64,000 nt of DNA from Caballeronia sp. Lep1P3 (GCF_022879595.1 NZ_CP084268.1:405501-469500), one strand, 5' to 3'. Shown: positions 1 through 9,105, numbered from the stretch's first letter. The notes: generated by a model from the sequence alone, not told the origin. Translations and numbers: made by a program.

Positions 1-17
1 CCTTGTACCGCTATTTT

Positions 18-117
18 GTGCATTGCATGCCGCATGCAGGGCCTGCGGACGGTAAGGCAACCAGCTGTCGTACTTTGTCGGGCGCTTTCCTGCCGGCTTG
101 CATGCACAATGCGATCG
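18..117. repeat. GCATGC-type intergenic repeat words at window start
   Basis: Two clusters of the recurrent intergenic words are seen: GTGCATTGCATGCC followed by GCATGCAGG (18-40), and GCTTGCATGCACAATGCG (about 96-114). They lie downstream of the AlkA-like gene. No gene is supported in bases 1-150. Confidence 0.45.
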
Positions 118-150
118 CGCATGTCGCCTACACCCGACCGCACACACGAT

Positions 151-1074
151 TCATCCTCCGCGCGCGAGCCCACTCTTCATCGCTGCTTCGTTCCACAGAT
201 GCATCGCCGCATAAGCGCGCCACGGACGCCAGCGCTCCGTGTACGCGCGTTGCTGCGCGGGCTTCACGAGCGCGGGGTCCCGTCGTGCGATGGCCTGCAT
301 CAGAACGAGGTCGGCATCGGGCCACGCGTCCCGGTCGCGTAGCGCGCGCATCGCAACATAACCGACAGTCCAGGGGCCGATGCCCGGCAACGCGAGCAAG
401 TCGCGCTTGATACGCTCGACGTCGGCGCCCGGCGTATCGATGGGCAACGCGCCCGTCGCGACCGCATCGGCGAAGCGCTGCACCGCTTGCACGCGCTTGC
501 CCGGCATGCCGATCTTCTCGAGGTCTGCGGCGGCGAGTTCGGCGGGCGTCGGAAAGCGCCATGCAGTACGCGTGTCCGCGTGGCCATCGATGCGTCGTCC
601 CGCGCGCTGGACGATGCGCGCCATGATCGTCGATGCGCCTTTCACGCTGACCTGCTGTCCGACGATGGTCCGCACCACCAGCTCGAAGCCGGACCACGCG
701 CCGGGAACGCGCAATCCCGGCGCCGCTTCGACGAGCGGCGCAAGCATCGGATCCCGCGACAGGCAGCCGGCAATCGCGCGCGCATCGGCTTCCACGTCGA
801 ACATGCGCGCAAGCTGCGCCGCGATGTCATCGGCGTATCGGCTCGCGGCGCCATCGATCGCCACGATCAGTCGATGCCTGCTCGCGTGCCGCATGACCTC
901 GACGACGCCTTCTTCGCCACGCCATTCGATCGCGCGGCGATAAACGCCGTCCTCCACCGACTCCACGCCCGCCGACGCTCTGCCGCCGATGAATGAAAGC
1001 AGTCGCGCCCAGTCGAAGGGCGGCGTGAAAGGCACTTCGATAGTCGTAACACTGGGCGGATGGGCCGAATGCAT
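151..1074 (-). CDS. alkA: DNA-3-methyladenine glycosylase II (AlkA-like)
   Basis: A 307-aa base-excision repair glycosylase that would remove alkylated purines from DNA. The C-terminal half carries a helix-hairpin-helix GPD module: LPGIGPWTVGYVAMRA forms the hairpin and glycine-rich loop, and the Asp in the following DADLVL segment sits where the catalytic Asp of E. coli AlkA lies. The N-terminal ~100 residues match the AlkA N-terminal domain in position and size. No Ada regulatory domain is fused to it. It stands alone on the minus strand, with a GCATTC-type repeat just upstream. The family assignment is firm; substrate range is inferred. Confidence 0.88.
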   Translation of the reverse strand: MHSAHPPSVTTIEVPFTPPFDWARLLSFIGGRASAGVESVEDGVYRRAIEWRGEEGVVEVMRHASRHRLIVAIDGAASRYADDIAAQLARMFDVEADARAIAGCLSRDPMLAPLVEAAPGLRVPGAWSGFELVVRTIVGQQVSVKGASTIMARIVQRAGRRIDGHADTRTAWRFPTPAELAAADLEKIGMPGKRVQAVQRFADAVATGALPIDTPGADVERIKRDLLALPGIGPWTVGYVAMRALRDRDAWPDADLVLMQAIARRDPALVKPAQQRAYTERWRPWRAYAAMHLWNEAAMKSGLARGG

Positions 1075-1117
1075 TCTGAATGCGGAATTAGAAATGCCAA
1101 ATGAAGAATGCCGGCAG
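1067..1117. repeat. GCATTC/GAATGC intergenic repeat cluster
   Basis: Several GAATGC, GCATTC and AATGCC words follow each other upstream of the AlkA-like gene. The sequence GAATGCATTC at the left end is a perfect 10-bp palindrome. It belongs to the dispersed intergenic repeat family described in the findings. Confidence 0.5.
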
Positions 1118-1203
1118 CCAAGGGCTACTCCGCGCTCATTCTGCGCTCACTCGCGCCGACGAGAATGTTTGCTGAAGGACATCTCACGGACAAGGAGCCC
1201 GAC

Positions 1204-1359
1204 ATGAACGCCATCTGGATCAGCTTCGTCGCCATTATCATCACGGCTGCGCTCGCGATGATCGCCCCGATCGCGCACTATTCAGCGCATCGAGTCGATA
1301 ACGCAGGGCCGAGCGCCCATTGCATGGCTACGGCTGCATGTGCCCGCTCGCGCGCCTGA
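1204..1359 (+). CDS. Putative small membrane protein (51 aa)
   Basis: A 51-aa ORF opening with one strongly hydrophobic stretch (residues about 5-25, WISFVAIIITAALAMIAPIA) and ending in a short polar Cys-containing tail. The start is chosen because AAGGAG lies 6 nt upstream of the ATG (1191-1196), a very good ribosome binding site. I recognise no family. It lies between the divergently placed AlkA gene and the convergent GntR regulator. It could be a real single-pass small protein or a chance ORF. Confidence 0.4.
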   Translation: MNAIWISFVAIIITAALAMIAPIAHYSAHRVDNAGPSAHCMATAACARSRA

Positions 1360-1386
1360 ACATGAGCCGCATGACGCTCCCGCGGA

Positions 1387-2130
1387 TTACGCCTCTTTGC
1401 CGCCGCGTTTCCTGGCCGCTGCGGGCTTGACCGTCGTGAGCGTGCGCTCGGCGAGCACGGCATCGCGCTTGCCGAGCAGATGCCGGCGCAAGATCGCAGC
1501 CATGCGCTGCCCGTCGCGGGTTTCGAGCGCCGCGATCATCTCTTCGTGCTCGCGGATGGCGCTGTCCCACTTCGGCGTCTGAAAGTTCGACCGGAACCGC
1601 AGCGCCTGCAAGCGCCGATTGATCGACATGTAGGTTTGCCGCAAGGCCGTATTGCGAGCCGCTTCGTTGATTCTGTCGTGAATCGCGCGATTGAGCGCGT
1701 AGTAGCCGGACAGGTCGTTCTGCGCGCGACACTGCACCATCGCTTCGTGCAGCGTCTTTATCTCGTGGATCTCGGCGGGCGTGATGCGTTCGCACGCCAG
1801 TTCGCCCGAAAAGCCTTCGAGGCCGCTCATCAGTTCGAACATCTCGCGAATTTCCAGATCGCTGATCTGCGACACCGATGCGCCCCTGTTCGGCGCGATC
1901 TCGATCAGACCTTCGGCCGCCAGCACCTTCAACGCTTCACGCAGCGGCGTGCGCGAGATGCCGAGTGTCTCGCACAGCTTGCGCTCGTTGAGCTTGACGC
2001 CCGGCGCGAGCAGGCCCTCCACGATGAAGTTGCGCAAGTTGTCGACGACCGTGTCGTGCAGACGCAGCCGTTCGAGTTTGGGAAGCAGCGAGGGCGACAA
2101 GCGCGCTTCGGGAATGTCCGGATTTTGCAT
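1387..2130 (-). CDS. GntR-family (FadR/FCD) transcriptional regulator
   Basis: A 247-aa regulator with an N-terminal winged HTH (GVKLNERKLCETLGISRTPLREALKVLAAEGL is split over residues about 43-75) and a C-terminal all-helical FCD effector domain with the usual HD...H metal/ligand pattern (NRAIHDRI and HEEMI segments). It is divergent from the aminotransferase gene, and the 160-bp spacer holds two dyads including a 16-bp perfect palindrome. By position it should control the 2.3-11.7 kb catabolic genes, usually as a repressor released by a small organic acid. The ligand cannot be told from sequence. Confidence 0.85.
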   Translation of the reverse strand: MQNPDIPEARLSPSLLPKLERLRLHDTVVDNLRNFIVEGLLAPGVKLNERKLCETLGISRTPLREALKVLAAEGLIEIAPNRGASVSQISDLEIREMFELMSGLEGFSGELACERITPAEIHEIKTLHEAMVQCRAQNDLSGYYALNRAIHDRINEAARNTALRQTYMSINRRLQALRFRSNFQTPKWDSAIREHEEMIAALETRDGQRMAAILRRHLLGKRDAVLAERTLTTVKPAAARKRGGKEA

Positions 2131-2202
2131 TCAATACCTCTTATTTCCATTTTGGCGATTCTAGCGCAGGAAAACCGGAAAAAACCGCCAAGGGGTTATC
2201 CC

Positions 2203-2218
2203 TAGGCCGTTCGGCCTA
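2203..2218. promoter_or_regulatory. 7-bp dyad in GntR/aminotransferase divergent promoter
   Basis: TAGGCCG and CGGCCTA form a perfect inverted repeat around TT, between the GntR gene start and the aminotransferase. It is a candidate operator; a short hairpin role is also possible. Confidence 0.4.
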
Positions 2219-2255
2219 ATAAATCCTTTGCGTCACCCACGCACTGCGTTAGAGT

Positions 2256-2271
2256 ATTTTGCATGCAAAAT
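2256..2271. promoter_or_regulatory. Candidate GntR operator, 16-bp perfect palindrome
   Basis: ATTTTGCATGCAAAAT reads the same on both strands and lies 22 bp before the aminotransferase start codon. FCD-type GntR proteins commonly bind short AT-flanked palindromes of this size, and the regulator gene is the divergent neighbour. The site also contains the GCATGC core of the dispersed repeat family, so it could be a member of that family. Confidence 0.5.
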
Positions 2272-2293
2272 TCAATTTAAAGGACGCGCACCC

Positions 2294-3514
2294 ATGCTTA
2301 AGCTCGACTTCCATCCCGCCGGCCGCCACTTCCTGCAAATCCCCGGGCCGAGTCCCGTCCCGGATCGCATTCTGCGGGCGATGAGCTATCCGACGATCGA
2401 CCATCGCGGTCCGGAATTCGGCGCGCTGGGTCTGCAGGTGCTCGACGGCATCAAGAAGATCTTCAAGACGAGTCAGCCGGTCGTGATCTATCCGGCGTCG
2501 GGCACCGGCGCATGGGAAGCCGCGCTTTCGAACACGCTCAGTCCCGGCGACAACGTGCTCATGTACGAAACCGGTCACTTCGCGACCCTCTGGAAGAAGA
2601 TGGCCGAAAACCTCGGCCTCAAGCCCGAGTTTCTCGGCTTGCCCGGCATCGAAGGATGGCGTCGCGGGGTGCAGCCGGACATGATCGAGAAGCGCCTGCG
2701 CGACGACACGCAGCATGCAATCAAGGCCGTGTGCGTCGTGCATAACGAAACGTCGACGGGCATCACGTCGGACATCGCCGCAGTGCGCCGCGCCATCGAT
2801 GCCGCCGGTCATCCGGCCCTGCTGATGGTCGACACCATCTCGGGCCTTGCGTCCGCCGATTATCGCCACGATGAATGGGGCGTCGACGTGACCGTGTCCG
2901 GATCGCAGAAGGGCCTCATGCTGCCGCCGGGCATCAGCTTCAACGCGGTGTCGCCGAAGGCGATCGAGGCGTCGAAGCAGGCGAAGCTGCCGCGCGCGTT
3001 CTGGGACTGGAAAGAAATCATCGAGATGAACAAGCAGGGTTATTGGCCCTACACCCCGAACACGAATCTGCTGTACGGCCTTGCCGAAGCACTTGACATG
3101 ATTCTCGGCGAAGGTCTCGACAACGTGTTCGCGCGCCATCAGCGGCTGGCCGCCGCGTGCCGTGCAGCCGTCACGGCCTGGGGCCTCGAAATCCAGTGTG
3201 CGGACCCCGCTGTGTACTCGCCGGTCCTCACTGGCGTGATGACGCCCGAAGGCGTCGATGCGGACGCGGTGCGCAAGCTCATCTACGAACACTTCGACAT
3301 GTCGCTCGGCACGGGTCTCGGCAAGCTGAAGGGCCGCATGTTCCGCATCGGTCATCTTGGCGACTGCAACGATCTCACGCTGATGGCCGCGCTCACCGGC
3401 TGCGAGATGGGGCTGAAGCTCGCGGGTATCGCGCTGAAGGACAGCGGCGTGGCTGCGGCGATGGACTATCTGACGAGCCATGTCGGCAAGCCCGAACTGA
3501 AGGCGGCTGCATGA
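2294..3514 (+). CDS. Class V PLP aminotransferase (serine/aspartate--glyoxylate type)
   Basis: A 406-aa class V aminotransferase of the SgaA/alanine-glyoxylate group. The PLP lysine is K206 in VSGSQKGLMLPPG, the cofactor Asp is in LLMVDTISG (D180), and IPGPSPVP near the N terminus is the typical substrate-loop start. It should transfer the amino group of serine, aspartate or alanine to glyoxylate. The ATG at 2294 is preferred over an in-frame upstream start at 2228 because family proteins begin at LDFHPAGRHFLQIPGP and the upstream part would run through the candidate operator. Its stop overlaps the next start (ATGA), indicating translational coupling. Confidence 0.85.
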   Translation: MLKLDFHPAGRHFLQIPGPSPVPDRILRAMSYPTIDHRGPEFGALGLQVLDGIKKIFKTSQPVVIYPASGTGAWEAALSNTLSPGDNVLMYETGHFATLWKKMAENLGLKPEFLGLPGIEGWRRGVQPDMIEKRLRDDTQHAIKAVCVVHNETSTGITSDIAAVRRAIDAAGHPALLMVDTISGLASADYRHDEWGVDVTVSGSQKGLMLPPGISFNAVSPKAIEASKQAKLPRAFWDWKEIIEMNKQGYWPYTPNTNLLYGLAEALDMILGEGLDNVFARHQRLAAACRAAVTAWGLEIQCADPAVYSPVLTGVMTPEGVDADAVRKLIYEHFDMSLGTGLGKLKGRMFRIGHLGDCNDLTLMAALTGCEMGLKLAGIALKDSGVAAAMDYLTSHVGKPELKAAA

Positions 3515-4302
3515 GCGCGGCATTCGACGCGCACGCGCTTGCACGCCTTTTTGCAGACGCGCGTGCGCATCGCGCGAAGCTCGACACGCTGCCCGACGGT
3601 GCCCGCCCCGCGAGCGCGGACGAGGCCTACGCCGCGCAGAAAGCCGCCTTGCGCATGCTCGACGCCAGTCTCGCGGATGGCGCCGAAGCAAGCGCGATCG
3701 GTGGCTGGAAGGTCGGCTCCAAATCGACGGACGGTCCCATTCAGGGCGCGCTGTTGCCTGCCGACGGCGTGCATCGCTCGTCCGCACGTCTTTCGATGCA
3801 GGCATTCGGCAAGGCGGCGCTCGAACTCGAAGTCGCCTTCACGTTCAACCGGCGTTTCGAGGCGAACAGCGGCCCGTATCGCGACGAGGAAGTGTTCGCC
3901 GCGATCGATTGCATGCATGCGGCAATCGAGGTCGTCGCAAGCCGCTTTGCGGCGTGGCCGGACGTGGACAAGCTGTGGCAGCTCGCCGATCTGCAGAATC
4001 ACGGGGCGCTCGTCGTCGGGGAAGGCGTGCCTTATGACGAAGCCTTCGCGTTCGTATCGCCGGCAATGTCGTTCACCTACGATGGCGCGCCGCTCTTCGA
4101 CGCTGCGCCCGCGAACCCGGCAGGCGATCCGCGCCGGCTGCTCGCCTGGACGGTGAATCACGCGGTAGCGCAAGGGCTGGCGGTGGAGAAGGGCACGGTC
4201 ATCACGGCGGGCTCGTACACCGGCATGGCCTTTCCGGACAAGCCGGGTGTAGCCGTCGGCGCGATCGACGGTCTGCCGCCGGTGGAACTGCGGTTCGAAT
4301 GA
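3511..4302 (+). CDS. 2-keto-4-pentenoate hydratase / fumarylacetoacetase-fold protein
   Basis: A 263-aa protein of the MhpD/FAH superfamily. Family traits are GGWKVGSKS near residue 68, ELEVAFTFNR with the metal-binding acidic residues near 110, the LADLQNHGALVVG segment, and the C-terminal VEKGTVITAGSYTG that closes the active site. These enzymes hydrate 2-keto-4-enoates or decarboxylate 2-oxo-enoates using Mg2+ or Mn2+. It is translationally coupled to the aminotransferase by an ATGA overlap. Which reaction it performs is unclear since no meta-cleavage dioxygenase is nearby. Confidence 0.75.
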   Translation: MSAAFDAHALARLFADARAHRAKLDTLPDGARPASADEAYAAQKAALRMLDASLADGAEASAIGGWKVGSKSTDGPIQGALLPADGVHRSSARLSMQAFGKAALELEVAFTFNRRFEANSGPYRDEEVFAAIDCMHAAIEVVASRFAAWPDVDKLWQLADLQNHGALVVGEGVPYDEAFAFVSPAMSFTYDGAPLFDAAPANPAGDPRRLLAWTVNHAVAQGLAVEKGTVITAGSYTGMAFPDKPGVAVGAIDGLPPVELRFE

Positions 4303-4314
4303 CTCGAGCCGGCA

Positions 4315-4357
4315 CTTTGCATAAAGCGTTATGTATTAAGCATTAGGCATACAAAAC
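4315..4357. repeat. Intergenic GCAT-word repeat
   Basis: The 70-bp gap between the hydratase and the dehydrogenase genes holds TTTGCATAAAGC, AAGCATTAGGC and GCATACAAAAC words. It is AT-rich relative to the flanks and is a degenerate member of the dispersed repeat family. Confidence 0.4.
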
Positions 4358-4373
4358 ACCACCGATAGCGACG

Positions 4374-7300
4374 ATGCTAAATCCTCCCACCGACCGACTC
4401 GTCAAGCCGATCCATCTGATGCCCGCATCGGCGCGCGCGCGGATGTCGTCGACACCGACGCCGCTGCAGGCGCGCTTGCAGCGCGAGCTGAAGGGCGACG
4501 TCCTGTTCGATCGCGCATCGCGCGGACGGTATGCGACCGATGCATCGATCTATCAGATCATGCCGGTCGGAGTCGTCGTGCCGAAGGACCAGCACGATCT
4601 GCGACTCGCGTTGCAGATAGCGCGCGCGGGTCACGCGAGCGTGCTGGCACGCGGCGCCGGAACGAGTCAGTGCGGGCAGACGGTCGGCGAGGCGCTCGTC
4701 ATCGATACGACCAAGTGGCTCAACAATATCGTCGAGTTCGACAAGGAAGCGCGCACGATCACCGTCGAGCCGGGCGTCGTGCTCGATCATCTGAATGCCT
4801 GGCTCAAGCCGCATGGCCTGTGGTTTCCCGTCGACGTATCGACGAGCGCGCAATGCACCATCGGCGGGATGGCGGGCAACAACTCGTGCGGCTCGCGCTC
4901 GATGGAATACGGCATCATGGTTCACAACGTCGATGCTATCGACGCGATTCTTGCCGATGGCCACGAGGCCCGCTTCGGCAAGCTCTCGACGATGCAGCTC
5001 GACGCACGCATGCGCGATCTCGTCGATGCAGTGCGTGGCATTGCCCTGCGTGAGCGCGATGAAATGCGCGAACGCATTCCGAAGGTGCTGCGGCGCGTGG
5101 CGGGCTACAACATCGATCTGTTCGATTGCCAAAGCCCGCTGCCATTCAGCGCCGATGAGCCGAACCTCGCGAATCTGCTCGTCGGCGCAGAAGGGACGCT
5201 CGCATTCAGCCGGCAGTTGACGTTGAAGCTGTCGCCGCTGCCCGCGCACAAGACGCTCGGTGTCGTGAACTTTCCGAGCTTCTACGACGCGATGGACATG
5301 ACGCAGCACATCGTGAAGCTGGGTCCCGTTGCAGTCGAACTGGTCGATCGCACGATGATCGATCTCGCGATGTCGAATCCCGCGTTTCGCCCCGTCGTCG
5401 AGAAGGCGTTGGTCGGTGAACCGCAAGCGGTGCTGCTCGTTGAATTCGCGGGCGAGAATCGCGACGCGCAGGTGGCGAAGCTCGCACGGCTCGTCGAGTT
5501 GATGAGCGATCTCGGCTTGCCCGGCTCGGTCGTGCAGATGCCGGACGCAGGCCCGCAAAAAGCCCTGTGGGAAGTGCGCAAGGCAGGTCTCAACATCATG
5601 ATGAGCATGAAGGGCGATGGCAAGCCCGTGTCCTTCATCGAAGACTGCGCGGTGCCGCTCGAGCATCTAGCGCAGTACACGAGCCGTCTTACCGAAGTCT
5701 TCAGAAAGCACGGCACGGAAGGCACCTGGTACGCGCACGCGAGCGTCGGCACGCTGCATGTGCGGCCGATCCTCGACATGCGACGCGACGGCGCAAGCAA
5801 GATGCGAGCGATTGCGGAGGAAGCGGCCGCGATGGTGCGCGAATACAAGGGCGCTTATTCGGGCGAGCATGGCGATGGTCTTTGCCGCGGCGAATGGGTG
5901 GCCTGGCAGTACGGGCCGCGCATCAACCAAGCCTTTCGCGAGATCAAGCGGCTCTTCGACCCCGAGAACCGCATGAGCCCGGATCGCATTGTCGCGCCGC
6001 CGAAGATGGATGACGCCGCGAACTTCCGCTTTCCGCCGTCGTATCGCGAGCAGGCATTGAAGCCGAGACTCGACTGGTCCGCATGGAACGTCACGCGCGA
6101 TCCATTGACCGGCGAGGAAGGCGCGGCTGGCTCGGGCGGCGATCTCGCGGGCGGACTCGCGAAGGCCGTCGAGATGTGCAACAACAACGGCCATTGCCGC
6201 AAGTTCGATGCGGGCACGATGTGTCCGAGCTATCGCATCACGAAGGACGAACAACACGTTACGCGTGGCCGCGCGAATACGCTGCGCCTCGCACTGTCGG
6301 GTCAGCTGGACAGTGGCGATGGCCTCGCCAGTCAGGACGTGAAGGACGTGCTGGACCTTTGCGTATCGTGCAAGGGCTGCAAGCGCGATTGTCCGACGGG
6401 TGTAGATATGGCGCGCATGAAGATCGAAGCGCGTGCGGCATGGACGGCGCGTCACGGCCTTCGCCTTCGCGAGCGTCTGGTCGCATTCCTGCCGCGCTAC
6501 GCGCCGTATGCGAGCCGCATGCCGTCGCTTGGCACCGCGTTCGAGGCGAACATGCCGCGTGCATCGCGATGGCTCAAGACGAAGCTCGGACTCGCGCCGC
6601 AGCGTGCATTTCCCCGCTTCAAGAAGCCCTTCCTGAGCAATGCGGCAACGCCTTCGCCAGCAACATCCGCAACCAAGGAAGTGCTGCTTTTCGTCGATAC
6701 GTTCAACAACTATATCGAGCCCGAGAATGCTCGCGCCGCGCAGCGCGTGCTCGAAGCGGCGGGCTATACGGTTCATCTGAACGTCAAGGCAGGAGAACGT
6801 CCGCTGTGCTGTGGGCGCACGTTTCTGTCGGCCGGCCTCGTCGATGAAGCGAAGGCCGAAGCGCGCCGCGCGCTCGATGCACTGCTGCCTTACGTCGAGC
6901 GCGGCGTGTCGATCGTAGGTCTCGAGCCGTCGTGCCTTCTGTCGCTGCGGGATGAGTTTCTCGGTTACGGATACGGCGATGCGGCTCGTAAGGTATCCGA
7001 AGCATCGTTCCTATTTGAGGAGTTTCTCGTGCGCGAACGCGGTCGCGGACGGCTCGAACTCGCGTTGAAGCCACTCGATCAGCGCAGTGCGTTGCTGCAC
7101 GGTCACTGTCATCAGAAAGCATTCGATGCCGTGCGTCCCGTCGAAGCGGTGCTTGGATGGATTCCCGGTCTCGATGTGAAAACGATCGAGTCGTCGTGCT
7201 GCGGAATGGCGGGCAGTTTCGGATATGAAGCCGAGCATTACGAAGCATCGCAGGCAATGGCGGAACTGTCGCTGCTGCCTGCTGTACGAAAGGCGAGAGA

Positions 7301-7415
7301 CGCGCGCGATGCGGTCATCGTCGCTGATGGAACGAGTTGCCGTCATCAGATTCTCGATGGCGCGCAGACAGAGGCATGGCATGTGGCGCGCGTACTGGAA
7401 CGCGCGCTCGCATGA
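4374..7415 (+). CDS. FAD-linked 2-hydroxyacid dehydrogenase with Fe-S/CCG domains (YdiJ-like)
   Basis: A 1013-aa fused flavoprotein, the length of E. coli YdiJ (a D-2-hydroxyglutarate dehydrogenase). Order: PCMH FAD-binding domain (about 50-290, with LARGAGTSQCGQ and GGMAGNNSCGSRS), FAD-oxidase C-terminal domain (about 290-560, GEHGDGLCRGEW), a ferredoxin-like region with MCNNNGHCRKFDAGTMCPS and CVSCKGCKRDCP, and two CCG domains (LCCGRTF and SSCCGMAGSFG). It should oxidise a D-2-hydroxy acid to a 2-oxo acid and pass electrons to the quinone pool. The start is uncertain: 4374 has a weak RBS, and ATGs at 4419 and 4443 are possible. Confidence 0.85.
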   Translation: MLNPPTDRLVKPIHLMPASARARMSSTPTPLQARLQRELKGDVLFDRASRGRYATDASIYQIMPVGVVVPKDQHDLRLALQIARAGHASVLARGAGTSQCGQTVGEALVIDTTKWLNNIVEFDKEARTITVEPGVVLDHLNAWLKPHGLWFPVDVSTSAQCTIGGMAGNNSCGSRSMEYGIMVHNVDAIDAILADGHEARFGKLSTMQLDARMRDLVDAVRGIALRERDEMRERIPKVLRRVAGYNIDLFDCQSPLPFSADEPNLANLLVGAEGTLAFSRQLTLKLSPLPAHKTLGVVNFPSFYDAMDMTQHIVKLGPVAVELVDRTMIDLAMSNPAFRPVVEKALVGEPQAVLLVEFAGENRDAQVAKLARLVELMSDLGLPGSVVQMPDAGPQKALWEVRKAGLNIMMSMKGDGKPVSFIEDCAVPLEHLAQYTSRLTEVFRKHGTEGTWYAHASVGTLHVRPILDMRRDGASKMRAIAEEAAAMVREYKGAYSGEHGDGLCRGEWVAWQYGPRINQAFREIKRLFDPENRMSPDRIVAPPKMDDAANFRFPPSYREQALKPRLDWSAWNVTRDPLTGEEGAAGSGGDLAGGLAKAVEMCNNNGHCRKFDAGTMCPSYRITKDEQHVTRGRANTLRLALSGQLDSGDGLASQDVKDVLDLCVSCKGCKRDCPTGVDMARMKIEARAAWTARHGLRLRERLVAFLPRYAPYASRMPSLGTAFEANMPRASRWLKTKLGLAPQRAFPRFKKPFLSNAATPSPATSATKEVLLFVDTFNNYIEPENARAAQRVLEAAGYTVHLNVKAGERPLCCGRTFLSAGLVDEAKAEARRALDALLPYVERGVSIVGLEPSCLLSLRDEFLGYGYGDAARKVSEASFLFEEFLVRERGRGRLELALKPLDQRSALLHGHCHQKAFDAVRPVEAVLGWIPGLDVKTIESSCCGMAGSFGYEAEHYEASQAMAELSLLPAVRKARDARDAVIVADGTSCRHQILDGAQTEAWHVARVLERALA

Positions 7416-7768
7416 AGATGGTTTTGGAAGTAGCATTGGTGTACTAGGTAAATCAGACCATAACAGCGGACGTTCGACGATCCGCGATATTCGAAAGGAC
7501 CCGATTCGACGAGCCGAAAACTCGTTGGTCCGGCCACAGGAGACGACGCCATGACATCACCGCGCAAACCCCGTATTCGACGCTTGCGCCGACGCACGCA
7601 ATAGCCGCAATAGCCGCAATAGCCGCAATAGCGCCACCGCTGGTCCTCGAGGCACGACGATCACGCGGTCCAGAGTCCCTATCCGACGCATCAAGACGCT
7701 GTTCCGTATGCCGTGACCCGGCGCGCATCCTGCGCCCGGGGGCGCGCACGCGACCACTCAAGGAGACG
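7416..7768. other. Intergenic region without a gene (353 bp)
   Basis: No convincing coding sequence lies between the dehydrogenase and the MFS gene. It contains the 9-bp tandem repeat (7598-7633) and ends with AAGGAG just before the MFS start, so it is probably the leader of the MFS transcript. Confidence 0.5.
7598..7633. repeat. Four tandem copies of a 9-bp unit (GCAATAGCC)
   Basis: Three exact copies of GCAATAGCC are followed by a fourth ending in G instead of C. A perfect 9-bp head-to-tail array like this can change copy number by slippage. It lies about 140 bp before the MFS start. Confidence 0.8.
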
Positions 7769-9058
7769 ATGATGTTCCGTCGAGCCACGACGCGCGTTCT
7801 ACTGCTGCTATGCGCGATGTATTTCATAACCTATATCGACCGCGTCAATGTCAGCACGGCGGCGAGCCAGTTCGGCGCGGAGCTTGGCTTGTCTCACACG
7901 CAGGTCGGCTTCGTATTCTCCGCATTCGCGTATCCCTATCTGATCTTCCAGATCATCGGGGGATGGGTGGGCGACCGCTTCGGGCCGCGCCGCACGCTCG
8001 CGGTATGCGCAATCATCTGGGCGGGTGCGACGGTGCTGACAGGCATGGCAGGCGGCTTCGCTTCGCTGATCGTCGCGCGAGTGTTGCTCGGCCTCGGCGA
8101 AGGCGCAACGTTCCCGACCGCGACGCGCGCCATGTCGAACTGGATGCCCGCCGATCAACGCGGCTTCGCGCAAGGCACTACGCATGCGGCATCGCGCATC
8201 GGCAACGCGGTGGCGCCGCCGCTCATCGTCTGGCTGATGCTTGCGACGAGCTGGCGCGGCGCGTTCATCATCACCGGCGTCATCAGCTTCATCTGGGCGC
8301 TCGTGTGGGTCTTCTACTTCCGCGATAACCCGCGCGATCATCCTCGTATCACCGAGAGCGAGTGCGCGACGCTTGCGAGCTACTCGGGCGTGAAGGAGCG
8401 TAAGCCGGTGCCGTGGCGCATTCTCCTTGGCCGCATGGCTCCTGTCACGGCGGTGTACTTCTGCTATGGCTGGGTGTTGTGGCTGTTCCTTGGCTGGATC
8501 CCGCAATACTTCCTGCACAACTATCACATGCAGCTCGGCAAGTCCGCGCTCTTCGCTTCGGGCGTGTTCTTCGCAGGTGTGCTCGGCGACTGGCTCGGCG
8601 GTTCCCTGACAGACCGCATCCTGCGCAAGAGCGGCAATGTGCGACTTGCTCGCAACATGATGGTCGGTGTGTGCATGCTGCTGACGCTGCTGTCGCTTGC
8701 TCCCATCATGCTCGTGTCGAACATCTCGATCACGCTCGTGGCCATCTGCTTGTCGGCCGGCTTCTTCTTCAATGAAATGACGATCGGTCCGATGTGGTCC
8801 GTGCCGATGGACATCGCGCCGAAGCATTCCGGCACGGCGGCTGGCATTATGAATTCAGGATCCGCGCTCGCCGCGATCATCAGCCCGGTTGTTGGCGGGT
8901 GGCTGATCGACCGGACCGGCAACTGGAATCTGCCGTTCACGGTGTCGATGATCCTGATGGCCGCGGGCATCATCCTGTCCTTCACGATGCGTCCGGACCG
9001 TGCGCTGGAGGTGGAAGAGGAGCAGACCGGAACGGCGCACGCGAGCAAGTTCGTTTGA
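7769..9058 (+). CDS. MFS transporter, anion:cation symporter (ACS) type
   Basis: A 429-aa major facilitator with about 12 hydrophobic segments. It opens with LLLCAMYFITYIDRVNVSTA, typical of ACS-family organic-acid permeases (galactonate, glucarate, phthalate, tartrate type), followed by GWVGDRFGPRR, the loop 2-3 motif. It likely imports an organic acid by proton symport. AGGAG lies 3 nt before the first ATG and 6 nt before a second ATG at 7772, so 7772 may be the true start. It sits between the 2-hydroxyacid dehydrogenase and CoA-transferase genes, consistent with supplying their substrate. Confidence 0.85.
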   Translation: MMFRRATTRVLLLLCAMYFITYIDRVNVSTAASQFGAELGLSHTQVGFVFSAFAYPYLIFQIIGGWVGDRFGPRRTLAVCAIIWAGATVLTGMAGGFASLIVARVLLGLGEGATFPTATRAMSNWMPADQRGFAQGTTHAASRIGNAVAPPLIVWLMLATSWRGAFIITGVISFIWALVWVFYFRDNPRDHPRITESECATLASYSGVKERKPVPWRILLGRMAPVTAVYFCYGWVLWLFLGWIPQYFLHNYHMQLGKSALFASGVFFAGVLGDWLGGSLTDRILRKSGNVRLARNMMVGVCMLLTLLSLAPIMLVSNISITLVAICLSAGFFFNEMTIGPMWSVPMDIAPKHSGTAAGIMNSGSALAAIISPVVGGWLIDRTGNWNLPFTVSMILMAAGIILSFTMRPDRALEVEEEQTGTAHASKFV

Positions 9059-9105
9059 AGCGGGAGGGGCGGTCGTTCGAGCTTCGGCGGCCGCCCCGGT
9101 TGCAC

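Noticed and set aside
2249..3805. 518-aa minus-strand ORF opposite the aminotransferase gene
   Set aside because: It is an antisense shadow of a well-supported gene in GC-rich DNA and is rich in Arg/His without any domain.
7598..7633. CRISPR-like repeat
   Set aside because: The 9-bp units are contiguous with no spacers, so this is a simple tandem repeat.
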